DNA of 64,000 nucleotides from Flavobacterium cheniae (GCF_004363695.1 NZ_SNZC01000001.1:201761-265760), one strand, 5' to 3'; shown: positions 7,669 to 16,573, numbered from the stretch's first letter. The notes: generated by a model from the sequence alone, not told the origin. Numbers and translations: made by a program.

Positions 7669-8952
7669 TTGAGAACAGTAATTACAAAAGATATTTCGTC
7701 CTTTTCTGACTTTAAAAACCAGCTTTTACATTGGGCAAACCAACACAGAGAAGTTGTTTTTTTAGACTCGAATCAGTATCATCAAAAGTATTCGAGTTAC
7801 GATGCGGTTTTGGCGGTTGATGCTTTTACTTCGATTAAAACCGATTACGAAAATGCGTTTCAAGATTTGTATCAGTACCAAAGTCAAACGAAAGATTGGT
7901 TGTTTGGTTATTTATCCTACGATTTAAAAAACGATACCGAAGCTTTACATTCCAATAATTTCGATGGATTAGCGTTTCCCGATTTGTTTTTCTTCCAACC
8001 TAAAAAGTTGTTTTTAATCAAGGAAAATCAAGTTGAAATTCAATATTTACGAATGTGTGATGATGAAATTGAATTAGATTTCGAAGAAATAATTCAGTGT
8101 TCAGTGTTCAGTATTCAGTCATCTGATGTTGAAATTCAACAACGTATCTCAAAAGAAAATTACCTTTCCAAAGTTTCAAAAATGCTCGAACACATTCATC
8201 GTGGCGACATTTACGAAGCGAATTTTTGTATGGAATTTTATGCCGAAAATACTCAAATTGAACCTTTGGAAATTTATCAAAAGTTGAATGCTATTTCTGA
8301 ACCACCATTTGCGGTGTATTTCAAAAATAATTTTCAATATTTACTTTCAGCTTCACCTGAACGTTACTTACGAAAAGAAGGAAATAAAGTCATTTCCCAA
8401 CCCATAAAAGGTACAGCAAGAAGAAGTTTCGATTTAGAACAAGACGAACAATTAAAATCCGATTTAGCTCAAAACGAAAAAGAGCGTTCTGAAAACATTA
8501 TGATTGTAGATTTAGTTCGAAATGATTTATCGCACACGGCTACAAAAGGAAGTGTTCAAGTGGAAGAATTGTGCAAGATTTACACGTTTAAGCAAGTCCA
8601 CCAAATGATTTCTACGATCGTTTCCGAAGTAGAGAATACGACTTCACCAATTGAAATTCTGAGAACTACTTTTCCTATGGGAAGTATGACTGGTGCACCA
8701 AAGATTTCGGCTATGCAAATTATTGAAGAATTGGAAGAAATCAAACGCGGATTATACAGTGGAGCAGTGGGTTATTTTACTCCAAATGGAGATTTTGATT
8801 TTAATGTCGTAATTCGGAGTATTTTATATAATTCACAAAATCAATATTTATCTTTTTCTGTCGGAAGTGCAATAACTTCTCAGGCTATTCCAGAAATGGA
8901 GTATGAAGAATGTTTGTTAAAGGCAAAAGCAATGTTTGAGGTTTTAAGATAA
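7669..8952 (+). CDS. pabB: Aminodeoxychorismate synthase component I
   Basis: A 427-residue chorismate-binding enzyme that aminates chorismate in folate synthesis. The start is a TTG (7669); no ATG gives a full-length N-terminus. The catalytic domain covers about residues 160-425: GDIYEANFC, ASPERYL, QPIKGTARR, NEKERSENIMIVDLVRNDL and FPMGSMTGAPK. The lysine K247 in PIKGT is the residue that separates PabB from anthranilate synthase TrpE, which has alanine there. The glutamine amidotransferase partner PabA is not nearby. It leads a tight rightward operon with a hydrolase (7-base gap), tilS and a DsbD-like gene. Residues 142-151, in the linker between the N-terminal and catalytic halves, are encoded by four tandem 7-bp repeats (8093-8120). 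Confidence 0.93.
   Translation: MRTVITKDISSFSDFKNQLLHWANQHREVVFLDSNQYHQKYSSYDAVLAVDAFTSIKTDYENAFQDLYQYQSQTKDWLFGYLSYDLKNDTEALHSNNFDGLAFPDLFFFQPKKLFLIKENQVEIQYLRMCDDEIELDFEEIIQCSVFSIQSSDVEIQQRISKENYLSKVSKMLEHIHRGDIYEANFCMEFYAENTQIEPLEIYQKLNAISEPPFAVYFKNNFQYLLSASPERYLRKEGNKVISQPIKGTARRSFDLEQDEQLKSDLAQNEKERSENIMIVDLVRNDLSHTATKGSVQVEELCKIYTFKQVHQMISTIVSEVENTTSPIEILRTTFPMGSMTGAPKISAMQIIEELEEIKRGLYSGAVGYFTPNGDFDFNVVIRSILYNSQNQYLSFSVGSAITSQAIPEMEYEECLLKAKAMFEVLR
8093..8120 (+). repeat. Four tandem heptamers inside pabB
   Basis: TTCAGTG, TTCAGTG, TTCAGTA and TTCAGTC follow each other without gaps. Each extra unit would shift the frame, because 7 is not a multiple of 3. The array encodes residues 142-151 of PabB, in a linker. 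Similar 7-bp arrays of a different sequence lie between genes at 51564 and 60209. Confidence 0.85.
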
Positions 8953-8959
8953 AATAGTT

Positions 8960-9856
8960 ATGAAAAAAATATTCTTTGTTTTAATTGTTGTTACCATTTT
9001 ATTTTCATGTAAATCTTCTATTTCAGAAGTAAATCATATAATTGATAAAGAATTCGAGATTTATAAAGTTGCCAATTCAAAAGCTACTTTGGTATTGTTT
9101 CCTTGTTTCCCTTGTGATATTGAAAATACAAAGAATGAATTTCCAATCATCGAAGAAGCCAATAAGAAAGGCGTTTCTGTTATTTTAATGAATTATAATT
9201 TTAAACTTTATTTGAAAGATAGTGAATTACAAAATTTGTCCAAACACTTTAATTCAATTTTTGAAAATAATATATTAAGTACTGATAATGTTTATATTGG
9301 TGGATTTTCAGGTGGCGGAAATGTAACTTTGTTACTTAGTAATTATTTGATTAAAGAACGAAATTCAATTCAACCAAAAGGAGTTTTTATTGTTGATTCT
9401 CCTATTGATTTATTGGGTTTGTATAAAGTTGCTGAAAAGAATATTATTTCAAATTTTTCTAGTGAATCTGTTGAGGAAGCAAATTGGATAATAGATAAAT
9501 TTAATTCTGAGTTTGGTAATCCAAAAGATTCCATTTCATTATATAAAAAGTTTTCGCCTTACACTCTAGAAATCAATACTATTTCTAATGTAGAAAATCT
9601 TAAAAATTTAAAAATAAGACTATACACGGAACCTGATTTTGATTGGTGGTTAAAAAATCGGAAAAACCAAAAAGATGAGATTAATTCTTATTTTATAGAA
9701 CAACTTTATAATGATTTAAAAATTAAAGGTTTCCAAAAAATCGAATTAATTAACACTAAAAACAAAGGCTATAGAGCTGATGGCACAAGACATCCACATT
9801 CTTGGGCTATTGTAGATAAAGAGAATTTACTCAATTGGGTATTAGAGAAAAATTAA
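8960..9856 (+). CDS. Alpha/beta-hydrolase-like lipoprotein
   Basis: A 298-residue protein with a lipoprotein signal (VVTILFSCKSS, C17), so probably exported and lipid-anchored. A nucleophile elbow GGFSGGGN puts the candidate serine at S117, and a histidine cluster near the C-terminus (RHPHSW, H278/H280) could complete a Ser-His-Asp triad. The first strand region (ATLVLFPCFPCD) fits an alpha/beta-hydrolase core. Substrate unknown. It lies 7 bases after pabB and 16 bases before tilS, within what looks like one transcript. To my knowledge pabB and tilS are often direct neighbours in Flavobacterium, so this more AT-rich gene may be a later insertion. Confidence 0.7.
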   Translation: MKKIFFVLIVVTILFSCKSSISEVNHIIDKEFEIYKVANSKATLVLFPCFPCDIENTKNEFPIIEEANKKGVSVILMNYNFKLYLKDSELQNLSKHFNSIFENNILSTDNVYIGGFSGGGNVTLLLSNYLIKERNSIQPKGVFIVDSPIDLLGLYKVAEKNIISNFSSESVEEANWIIDKFNSEFGNPKDSISLYKKFSPYTLEINTISNVENLKNLKIRLYTEPDFDWWLKNRKNQKDEINSYFIEQLYNDLKIKGFQKIELINTKNKGYRADGTRHPHSWAIVDKENLLNWVLEKN

Positions 9857-9872
9857 TTCCTTATTTTTGGTC

Positions 9873-11180
9873 ATGCTAACAAAATTCCAACATCATATCG
9901 AACAAAATTTTCCCCAACTGAAAGACAAGAAATTGCTCTTAGCAGTTAGTGGAGGCGTTGATAGTATGGTTTTGTTGGATTTGTTTTATAAGTTGAGGTT
10001 TGATATTTGCATAGTACATTGCAATTTTCAACTTCGTGGAAAAGAGAGTGATGCAGATGAATTGTTAGTTAGAGAAATATGTCAAGATGGATATATTCCT
10101 TATTTTATTGAGTCGTTTGATACACTCGAATTTGCTAAAGAAAATAAACTTTCCATTCAATTAGCCGCTCGAAAGTTACGCTATGATTGGTTTCAAGAAA
10201 TTATTTCACTTGGATTTGATTATGTTTTAACTGCACATCATTTGGATGACAATGTAGAAACGTTTTTAATCAATTTTACTAGAGGAACTGGCTTAGAAGG
10301 TTTAACGGGAATTCCAGCTCAAAATGGAAACATTATTCGTCCGTTGTTGCCTTTTTCAAGAGAAGAAATTGAAAATTATGCATTAGAAAATAAAATTCAA
10401 TGGAGAGAAGATTCGAGTAATGCTTCAGACAAGTATTTTAGAAATAAATTACGTCACAATATTGTTCCCACTTTAAAAGAATTGAATACAGGATTTTTAG
10501 ATTCGTTTCAAAAGACCTTACATCACTTGCAACAAGCAGAAAGTTTGGTTAACGATGCATCTAAATTGGTTTATGAAAAAGTAGTTGAAGAGAAGGAAAA
10601 TCAATTAGAAATTCATCTAAAACCGTTGCTTGAATTCCAAAATTACAAAGCGTATTTGTACCAATGGTTGAAAGAATTTGGATTTTCAGCTTGGAATGAT
10701 ATTTATGATTTGGTCGAAGCACAATCAGGAAAGCAAGTGTTTTCAGAAACGCATATTTTATTGAAAAATCGAGAGAAATTAATCCTTTCGGAAAGAAAAG
10801 AAATAAATAAATCGGAAGTTTTCATCATTGAATCGATAGAAAGTAAAGTTAATATTCCCTTAAAACTTAGGTTTTGTAAAGCAGTTAACATTTTTGAAAC
10901 ACATTCGAATTGTATATTTGTAGATGAAAGTAAGATCAAATTTCCATTAACGATTCGAAAATGGCAAGAAGGAGATTATTTTTATCCATCAGGAATGAAT
11001 GGAAAAAAGAAATTGAGTAAGTATTTCAAAGACGAAAAATATTCGCTTTTAGATAAAGAAAATCAATGGTTATTATGTTCGGAAGACCAAATTATTTGGG
11101 TAATCGGGAAAAGAGCAGATAATCGATTTATAAATAAAGAAACAACACAAAATAGTATAAAAATCGTATTAGAAGAATGA
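9873..11180 (+). CDS. tilS: tRNA(Ile)-lysidine synthase
   Basis: A 435-residue ATP-dependent enzyme that converts the wobble cytidine of the tRNA(Ile) CAU anticodon to lysidine, allowing AUA decoding; the function is essential. The PP-loop motif SGGVDS lies at 26-31, followed by HCNFQLRGKESDAD, ARKLRYDWF, TAHHLDDNVETFL, the family motif PLLPFSREEIENYA, and KYFRNKLRHNIVP. The C-terminal TilS_C domain covers about 360-435 (RKWQEGDYFYPSGMNGKKKLSKYF). The ATG at 9873 gives the normal N-terminus; a TTG two codons upstream is unlikely. The stop codon overlaps the next start codon (ATGA), indicating translational coupling with the DsbD-like gene. Confidence 0.96.
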   Translation: MLTKFQHHIEQNFPQLKDKKLLLAVSGGVDSMVLLDLFYKLRFDICIVHCNFQLRGKESDADELLVREICQDGYIPYFIESFDTLEFAKENKLSIQLAARKLRYDWFQEIISLGFDYVLTAHHLDDNVETFLINFTRGTGLEGLTGIPAQNGNIIRPLLPFSREEIENYALENKIQWREDSSNASDKYFRNKLRHNIVPTLKELNTGFLDSFQKTLHHLQQAESLVNDASKLVYEKVVEEKENQLEIHLKPLLEFQNYKAYLYQWLKEFGFSAWNDIYDLVEAQSGKQVFSETHILLKNREKLILSERKEINKSEVFIIESIESKVNIPLKLRFCKAVNIFETHSNCIFVDESKIKFPLTIRKWQEGDYFYPSGMNGKKKLSKYFKDEKYSLLDKENQWLLCSEDQIIWVIGKRADNRFINKETTQNSIKIVLEE

Positions 11181-13207
11181 GAAAATATTTCGCCTTAATC
11201 GCCTTAATTTTTGGATTTTTTGGAAATGCACAAATTTTAAATCCGGTACAATGGAAAACCAAAGTAGTTCAAAAATCGGCTACCGAATTTGAATTGGTTA
11301 TGGATGCTACTATCGAAAACGAGTGGCACATGTATTCGCAATTTACACCAGAAAATGGACCACTTCCAACCGTTTTCAACTACAAAAATGCAAAAGGAAA
11401 CTTTGATTTAGTTGGAAAAACAAAAGAAAGTCCATACAAAAAAGTATATAATGATATTTTTGAAGTGGATGAATATTACTTTGCTAAAACGGCTCAGTTT
11501 AAGCAAATCATAAAAGTTACTAATACGAAACTAAAAGAAGTTAAAGTATATGTGGAATACCAAGTTTGTAAAGAACAATGTATCCAACAAGATGCTACAT
11601 TTACTTTTAAATTGCCTGAGCTAAAAGTAGAAGATACAGCAGCAACAAATGTAATTTCGACTGATACAACAACAATAACTACCGATACAGCAACTGTTGA
11701 AAGAGCAGATGCAGAAAAACCAATTAAAGAAGTTACATCAACTTTGGCTCCGAATGAAGAAAAAAAGAATGGATGGTTATTATTTCTTGCAACTCTATTA
11801 GCTGGAATATTAGTTACATTCACCCCTTGTGTTTTTCCAATGATTCCAATGACAGTAAGTTTTTTCTTAAAGCAAAGTGCTCACGGAGATAAAAAGAAAG
11901 GACGATTTAATGCGTTAATGTATGGTTTCTTTATTGTATTGATTTATGTTTTGATTTCATTACCATTTCATATTTTTGAAGGAATTAGCGAGGATATTTT
12001 TTACGAGGTATCTACAAATCCCTATTTGAATTTATTCTTTTTTGCAGTTTTTACCATTTTTGCGATATCATTTTTAGGTGCATTTGAGATTACTATTCCA
12101 TCTAGTTTAGCTAATAAAGTTGATAATGCCTCAAATAAAGGAGGTTTGATAGGAATCTTCTTCATGGCATTAACTTTAATAATTGTTTCATTTTCATGTA
12201 CAGGACCTGCTCTTGGTTTAGTAATTGGTGGTGCTTTATCAACAGATGGTGGTGCTACATTATTAACAATTGCCATGTTAGGATTTGGAGTTGGTTTAGC
12301 TTTTCCATTTATGATTTTTGCTTTATTCCCAAGTATGATGGGTAATTTGCCAAAATCGGGCGGTTGGTTAAATACCGTTAAAGTTGTATTCGGTTTTATC
12401 GAATTGGCTCTAGCTTTCAAATTTTTCTCAATGGCTGATTTAGTTATGGATTGGCATATTTTAGAGAGAGAAACTTTTATTGCTATTTGGGTGGCATTAT
12501 TTTTAGGTTTAGCATTATATCTTTTTGGAAAAATTACATTGCCACATGATAGTCCTCTTTCACATATTTCTGTTGGAAGATTATTATTAGGTTTATTGTC
12601 TTTAACCTTTGCAGTTTATTTAATTCCAGGTTTATGGGGAGCTCCATTAAATGTAATTAGTGGTTTTCCACCACCAATGTCATATAGTGAAAGTCCAAAC
12701 GGAGTAGGAGCAAAAAATAGTATCGAATCAAATATTAGTTCAGGAGAAGAATTACCAGAGCATGCTCAATATGGGCCTCATAAAATCGTTGCTTTTCATG
12801 ATTACGATGAAGGTTTAGCATATGCAAAAAAAGTAAATAAACCAGTTTTAATTGATTTTACAGGTGTAACTTGTGTAAATTGTAGAAGAATGGAAGAATT
12901 AGTTTGGGCAAAACCAGAAATTTTAAATATTCTTAAAAACGATGTTGTACTTATTTCTTTGTACGTTGACGATAGAAAAGAGTTACCTAAAGATGAAGTT
13001 TATACAACTAAATCAGGAAAAGAAATTACTACATATGGTAAAAAATGGAGTGATTTAGCAATTACAAAATATAAAGCTAACATTCAACCATATTACATCT
13101 TAATGTCACATGATGAATCTAATTTAAATCAACCTGTAGGCTATACGCCAGATGTTGAAGAATATAAAAAATGGTTAGAAGATGGTGTAGCGGCTTTTAA
13201 AAAATAA
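11177..13207 (+). CDS. dsbD: DsbD-like protein-disulfide reductase
   Basis: A 676-residue inner-membrane protein that should pass electrons from cytoplasmic thioredoxin to the periplasm. Order of parts: signal peptide (about 1-18); periplasmic N-terminal DsbD domain with the cysteine pair in YQVCKEQC; an eight-helix membrane domain whose redox cysteines are C218 (FTPCVFPMIP) and C341 (SFSCTGPALG); and a C-terminal thioredoxin-like domain with CVNC at 566-569 (DFTGVTCVNCRRMEE). All three cysteine pairs are present, so the relay looks complete. It is translationally coupled to tilS and ends in a strong bidirectional terminator. Likely clients are cytochrome c biogenesis and periplasmic thioredoxin-fold proteins. 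Confidence 0.93.
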   Translation: MRKYFALIALIFGFFGNAQILNPVQWKTKVVQKSATEFELVMDATIENEWHMYSQFTPENGPLPTVFNYKNAKGNFDLVGKTKESPYKKVYNDIFEVDEYYFAKTAQFKQIIKVTNTKLKEVKVYVEYQVCKEQCIQQDATFTFKLPELKVEDTAATNVISTDTTTITTDTATVERADAEKPIKEVTSTLAPNEEKKNGWLLFLATLLAGILVTFTPCVFPMIPMTVSFFLKQSAHGDKKKGRFNALMYGFFIVLIYVLISLPFHIFEGISEDIFYEVSTNPYLNLFFFAVFTIFAISFLGAFEITIPSSLANKVDNASNKGGLIGIFFMALTLIIVSFSCTGPALGLVIGGALSTDGGATLLTIAMLGFGVGLAFPFMIFALFPSMMGNLPKSGGWLNTVKVVFGFIELALAFKFFSMADLVMDWHILERETFIAIWVALFLGLALYLFGKITLPHDSPLSHISVGRLLLGLLSLTFAVYLIPGLWGAPLNVISGFPPPMSYSESPNGVGAKNSIESNISSGEELPEHAQYGPHKIVAFHDYDEGLAYAKKVNKPVLIDFTGVTCVNCRRMEELVWAKPEILNILKNDVVLISLYVDDRKELPKDEVYTTKSGKEITTYGKKWSDLAITKYKANIQPYYILMSHDESNLNQPVGYTPDVEEYKKWLEDGVAAFKK

Positions 13208-13216
13208 TTTCTGAAT

Positions 13217-13250
13217 AAAAAACTCCCAATCTTATGATTGGGAGTTTTTT
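13217..13250. terminator. Bidirectional terminator between the DsbD-like and GNAT genes
   Basis: AAAAAACTCCCAATC pairs perfectly with GATTGGGAGTTTTTT around a TTAT loop. The two genes converge here and the hairpin has A/T tails on both sides. Confidence 0.9.
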
Positions 13251-13287
13251 ATTCACAGTAACTAAAAGTTGTTTATCATAATACGAA

Positions 13288-13722
13288 TTATTTTATCAAT
13301 CGCATTTCTAAGTATTTATTCGTAAAACCAAGTTTTTCATACAAAGCTTTTGCTGGATTATTTGGTTCAACATGCAACGCAATATTTCCTTCTACAGATG
13401 AAATCGCTTTTTCCATTAGCTTCTTTCCATATCCTTTTCCTCTTTGCAAATTATCAATTGCGATATAAACCAAAATATTCTCAGGAATGTAATCTTTCAT
13501 ACCTGTATTATTTAAAATGACAATTCCGACAATATTTTCTTCATCAGTTCCAATGATAATTTGCCCTCCTTTATCAGGATTTAAAACATAATCAATACAT
13601 TTTTGTATGTCCTCTTCCGTATCACCAAATTGTTCAAGATGTGAATGTAAAAAGTGGGTAATTGTTTTATTTGGAAACTTTTCTGAAGTCCCTGTAAAAG
13701 CATTGATATATGTGAAATTCAT
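13288..13722 (-). CDS. GNAT family N-acetyltransferase
   Basis: A 144-residue acetyltransferase-fold protein. The start MNFTYINAFTG at 13722 is preferred to an ATG 33 bases upstream, whose extra residues (MYFVFTIKVLF) are not part of the fold. Motif A, which binds acetyl-CoA pyrophosphate, is RGKGYGKKLMEKA at about 103-115, and the C-terminal NNPAKALYEKLGF is the usual motif B region. The substrate is unknown. It is a single gene converging on the DsbD-like gene and sharing its terminator. Confidence 0.85.
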   Translation of the reverse strand: MNFTYINAFTGTSEKFPNKTITHFLHSHLEQFGDTEEDIQKCIDYVLNPDKGGQIIIGTDEENIVGIVILNNTGMKDYIPENILVYIAIDNLQRGKGYGKKLMEKAISSVEGNIALHVEPNNPAKALYEKLGFTNKYLEMRLIK

Positions 13723-13819
13723 AAATAAAACTTTAATAGTAAATACAAAGTACAAAAGTATTGAATTACCAACAGATTGTCTAATTCAATAAAAAAGTTA
13801 TTTTTTTCAATACTTTTTC

Positions 13820-13827
13820 TATATTTG
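13820..13827 (+). promoter_or_regulatory. -7 promoter element of comM
   Basis: TATATTTG matches TAnnTTTG exactly and is followed by a 31-base leader to the ATG at 13859. The -33 position is T-rich without a clear TTG. Confidence 0.55.
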
Positions 13828-13858
13828 CATCTATATAAGCCATTTAATAGTATAAGCC

Positions 13859-15394
13859 ATGTTAGTAAAAGTATTCGGAAGCGCCGTTTTTGGCGTAGAA
13901 GCGACTACCATTACGGTAGAAGTAAACATCGATAAAGGAATAGGATATCACTTAGTAGGTTTGCCCGATTCCGCTATAAAAGAGAGTAGTTATCGTATAG
14001 CTGCCGCACTAAAAAACAACGGGTACCAACTTCCCGGAAAAAAAATCACCATCAACATGGCTCCGGCCGATTTACGTAAAGAAGGTTCTGCCTATGACCT
14101 TACTTTGGCTATTGGTATTTTAGCAGCTTCTTCCCAAATTAAATCAGAAGACATTCATAATTATGTCATTATGGGTGAATTATCGCTCGATGGTGGATTA
14201 CAACCCATAAAAGGAGCTTTATCAATTGCAATTAAAGCCAAAGAAGAAGGTTTTAAAGGTTTGATTTTACCCTTTCAAAATGTAAAAGAAGCTGCAATTG
14301 TTGACGGTCTTGATGTTTATGGTGTTGAAAATGTATTACAAGTCATTAATTTCTTTGAAGGAAAATCAGATTTGATTCCCACTACAATAGATACCAAAGA
14401 AGAATTCAATAAAACATTAGATTTTCCAGAACACGATTTTTCCGATGTCAAAGGTCAAGAAGGAATTAAACGTTGTATGGAAATTGCTGCAGCTGGCGGA
14501 CATAATATCATTTTAATTGGTCCTCCAGGTTCAGGAAAAACAATGTTAGCCAAACGTTTGCCTAGTATTTTGCCACCAATGACGATGCGTGAAGCTTTAG
14601 AAACCACCAAAATCCATTCAGTAGCTGGAAAGACTAAAGATGTAGGTTTGATGGCACAACGTCCTTTTAGAAGTCCGCATCATACTGCGAGTTCGGTTTC
14701 TTTAGTAGGAGGTGGAAGTTACCCACAACCTGGCGAAATTTCATTGGCACACAACGGTGTTTTATTTTTAGACGAATTACCCGAATTTAAACGAGAAGTT
14801 TTGGAAGTCATGCGTCAGCCATTAGAAGATAGGGAAGTGACTATTTCAAGGGCGAAATTTACGATTACCTATCCATCGTCATTTATGTTGGTGGCGAGTA
14901 TGAATCCGAGTCCAGGAGGTTATTTTAATGATCCGAATGCGCCTGTGAGTTCTTCACCAATGGAAATGCAAAGGTATTTGAGTAAAATTTCTGGACCTTT
15001 ATTGGATAGAATTGATATTCATATTGAAGTTACGCCTGTTCCGTTTGAAAAACTAACTGAAACTCGAAAAGCAGAAAGTAGTGTAGCGATTAGAGAGAGA
15101 GTGACCAAAGCAAGAGAAATTCAATCGCAACGCTTTGAAAATTATGAATATATTCATTACAATGCGCAAATGAGTAGTAAACTAATTCGTGAATTTTGTG
15201 CTTTAGATGAGGTTTCGTTGCAACTACTAAAAACAGCAATAGAACGATTGAATTTATCAGCTAGAGCGTATGATAGAATTTTAAAAGTATCAAGAACAAT
15301 TGCCGATTTAGAGGATTCGGATAGTATTCAATCACATCATATTGCAGAAGCTATTCAGTATCGTAGTTTGGATAGGGAAGGGTGGTTAGGGTAA
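13859..15394 (+). CDS. comM: YifB/ComM family Mg-chelatase-like AAA+ ATPase
   Basis: A 511-residue AAA+ protein. In naturally competent bacteria ComM is a hexameric helicase that promotes branch migration during integration of transforming DNA. An N-terminal S5-fold ChlI domain (about 1-165, [15 protein letters not shown]) is followed by the AAA+ core with Walker A GPPGSGKT (221-228) and Walker [11 protein letters not shown], and a C-terminal Mg_chelatase_C domain (about 410-505). Length and motifs are normal. Bacteroidetes widely carry the gene whether or not competence is known, so a general recombination role is likely. The gene stands alone between its own promoter and a gene-free region. 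Confidence 0.94.
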   Translation: MLVKVFGSAVFGVEATTITVEVNIDKGIGYHLVGLPDSAIKESSYRIAAALKNNGYQLPGKKITINMAPADLRKEGSAYDLTLAIGILAASSQIKSEDIHNYVIMGELSLDGGLQPIKGALSIAIKAKEEGFKGLILPFQNVKEAAIVDGLDVYGVENVLQVINFFEGKSDLIPTTIDTKEEFNKTLDFPEHDFSDVKGQEGIKRCMEIAAAGGHNIILIGPPGSGKTMLAKRLPSILPPMTMREALETTKIHSVAGKTKDVGLMAQRPFRSPHHTASSVSLVGGGSYPQPGEISLAHNGVLFLDELPEFKREVLEVMRQPLEDREVTISRAKFTITYPSSFMLVASMNPSPGGYFNDPNAPVSSSPMEMQRYLSKISGPLLDRIDIHIEVTPVPFEKLTETRKAESSVAIRERVTKAREIQSQRFENYEYIHYNAQMSSKLIREFCALDEVSLQLLKTAIERLNLSARAYDRILKVSRTIADLEDSDSIQSHHIAEAIQYRSLDREGWLG

Positions 15395-15570
15395 AAAAAA
15401 ATAATGAAAATTATATCCATTATGCTTTACAGTTTCAATTACTTTAAATACCAAGAAAACTAGAACAAATTGAACTAATTATCTCTAATGCACTCATAGT
15501 GTTTAAATTAAGATGTTAAATTAGATATTGATTAAGATGTTAAAATAGATAAAAAAACAACCTATTAACG

Positions 15571-15600
15571 TTGTTATGTAGTATTTAATTACTATTTTTG
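15571..15600 (+). promoter_or_regulatory. Strong promoter of the candidate RNA
   Basis: TTG at 15571-15573, exactly 19 bases, then TATTTTTG at 15593-15600 (TAnnTTTG). This is a complete housekeeping promoter with no open reading frame of credible size behind it. Confidence 0.75.
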
Positions 15601-15603
15601 TCA

Positions 15604-15833
15604 GAGATAAGAAAATGAAAGGGTGTTTTTCAACACCCAATCAGATTACCAAATTCTACATAAAGTAGTAGGCTTTTATTATCTCTACCAGAGTTGCGAC
15701 CAACAACCCTATTAGAAAATGATAACAAAAGTCCTCCAATTTGGATTTTGAGTTTTCATTTTTCATTAAAAAGAATTAGGTTAATAAATGTTAACTACTC
15801 GAAAAACCAGTAAGTGTGAATTACTGGTTTTTT
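15604..15833 (+). ncRNA. Candidate structured non-coding RNA, class unknown
   Basis: A strong promoter ends at 15600 and a 12-bp terminator hairpin lies at 15802-15833, giving a transcript of about 230 nt. Domain 1 is closed by AGAGATAA 15603-15610 with TTATCTCT 15679-15686. It contains hairpins GGGTGTT/AACACCC (15621-15638) and CTAC/GTAG (15656-15668). A short hairpin GTTG/CAAC follows (15693-15704). Domain 2 is a long rod from 15705 to 15782, with outer arms AACC(C)TA/TAGGTT, then GAAAATGA paired to TCATTTTTC, then TCC/GGA. An alternative 9-bp pairing (15612-15620 with 15754-15762) exists. No tmRNA, RNase P or SRP signature was seen. A 6S-like RNA is possible but unproven. Confidence 0.65.
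15802..15833. terminator. Terminator of the candidate RNA, bidirectional in form
   Basis: AAAAACCAGTAA (15802-15813) and TTACTGGTTTTT (15821-15832) form a perfect 12-bp stem with a 7-base loop and T-tails in both directions. It could also end a minus-strand transcript from the promoter signals at 15930 or 16227. Confidence 0.88.
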
Positions 15834-16226
15834 ATTTTCAATATTTTTAAGAACTATACTACTAAACTGAAAAGATGTTTTTTTGTTACACTTTTCTTCA
15901 AAAGATTCTTTTCGTTTAAATCATTTATACAAAGATAATCCATCCTAAAGGTACTTAAAAGTCAAACTTATTCACTATTGGAGCAAGTTCTTAACAAGAA
16001 TAATGATTGTCATTAAATTAAAAATATCCTTTTAAATAATTGACAATCAATACTTTAAAAATTATATTTTTTGTCAAAATACCTACAAAAACCGATATAA
16101 TACAGCAATCCTAAAGATTTAGTTCGATTTAAAAAAGGATTGACAAGGTAAACAAACATATCCAGCAAATAAATCAATGAACCAAATCAATAGGACAAAG
16201 TTAAACTTAACCTTAAATGATAATTA

Positions 16227-16257
16227 CAAAGATAATTGTAATCAGTATCTAAACAAA
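16227..16257 (-). promoter_or_regulatory. Minus-strand promoter in the gene-free region
   Basis: On the minus strand TTTG (16257-16254), exactly 19 bases, then TATCTTTG (16234-16227), a full match to the Bacteroidetes promoter. No gene follows on that strand for more than 800 bases, so it would drive a non-coding transcript or be fortuitous in AT-rich DNA. A further TATCTTTG without a clear -33 lies at 15937-15930. Confidence 0.45.
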
Positions 16258-16573
16258 GATAACTGATATCTAAGTTTGGCTTAAACAATAAAAAGACAAA
16301 GTAAATAAAGGGTTTGTGGGATATTAATTTGTTACTTATGTGAAACCTTGAGCAAATTTAGAATGGAAAATTAAGTAATCAAAGTGCCTTATTGCTAAAC
16401 AACCAATTTTGTAATGCAGAGATAATAAATAAATAGATACACTAAAAATTAGTTAAATATTCGACACTTTTTTTGTTAAAGAATTTTTAACATTATAAAT
16501 GTTCACTTTTTATACTAATGAACATTAATTAGTAGTCATTAGTAAATTAATGCTTAAAAAGGTATTCAATAAT

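Larger units (their letters stand above)
15395..16573. other. 1.18-kb gene-free AT-rich region with RNA signals and dyads
   Basis: No credible protein gene was found here on either strand. The left third holds a well-delimited candidate RNA (15571-15833). The rest is AT-rich with several perfect dyads: GATTGTCA 16005-16012 with TGACAATC 16041-16048; AATGTTCA 16498-16505 with TGAACATT 16519-16526; and CATTAATT 16523-16530 with AATTAATG 16545-16552. The minus-strand -7 octamer TATCTTTG occurs three times (15930-15937, 16227-16234, 16254-16261). The region could be a nest of small RNAs or the eroded remains of lost genes. Confidence 0.6.

Noticed and set aside
8093..8120. CRISPR-like repeat
   Set aside because: Contiguous 7-bp units without spacers and inside a coding gene; this is a microsatellite-type array.
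12022..12420. Antisense frame of 132 residues within the DsbD-like gene
   Set aside because: It arises from the hydrophobic-codon bias of the membrane domain; its sequence is proline- and lysine-rich without any recognisable fold.
15616..15669. A 17-codon frame (MKGCFSTPNQ...) inside the candidate RNA
   Set aside because: It runs through the perfect GGGTGTT/AACACCC hairpin and the CTAC/GTAG hairpin, so RNA structure explains the sequence better than a peptide.
16177..16266. A 29-residue frame rich in Asn and Lys in the gene-free region
   Set aside because: No promoter in that direction, composition follows the AT-rich DNA, and it overlaps dyads and the minus-strand promoter. Nothing supports translation.
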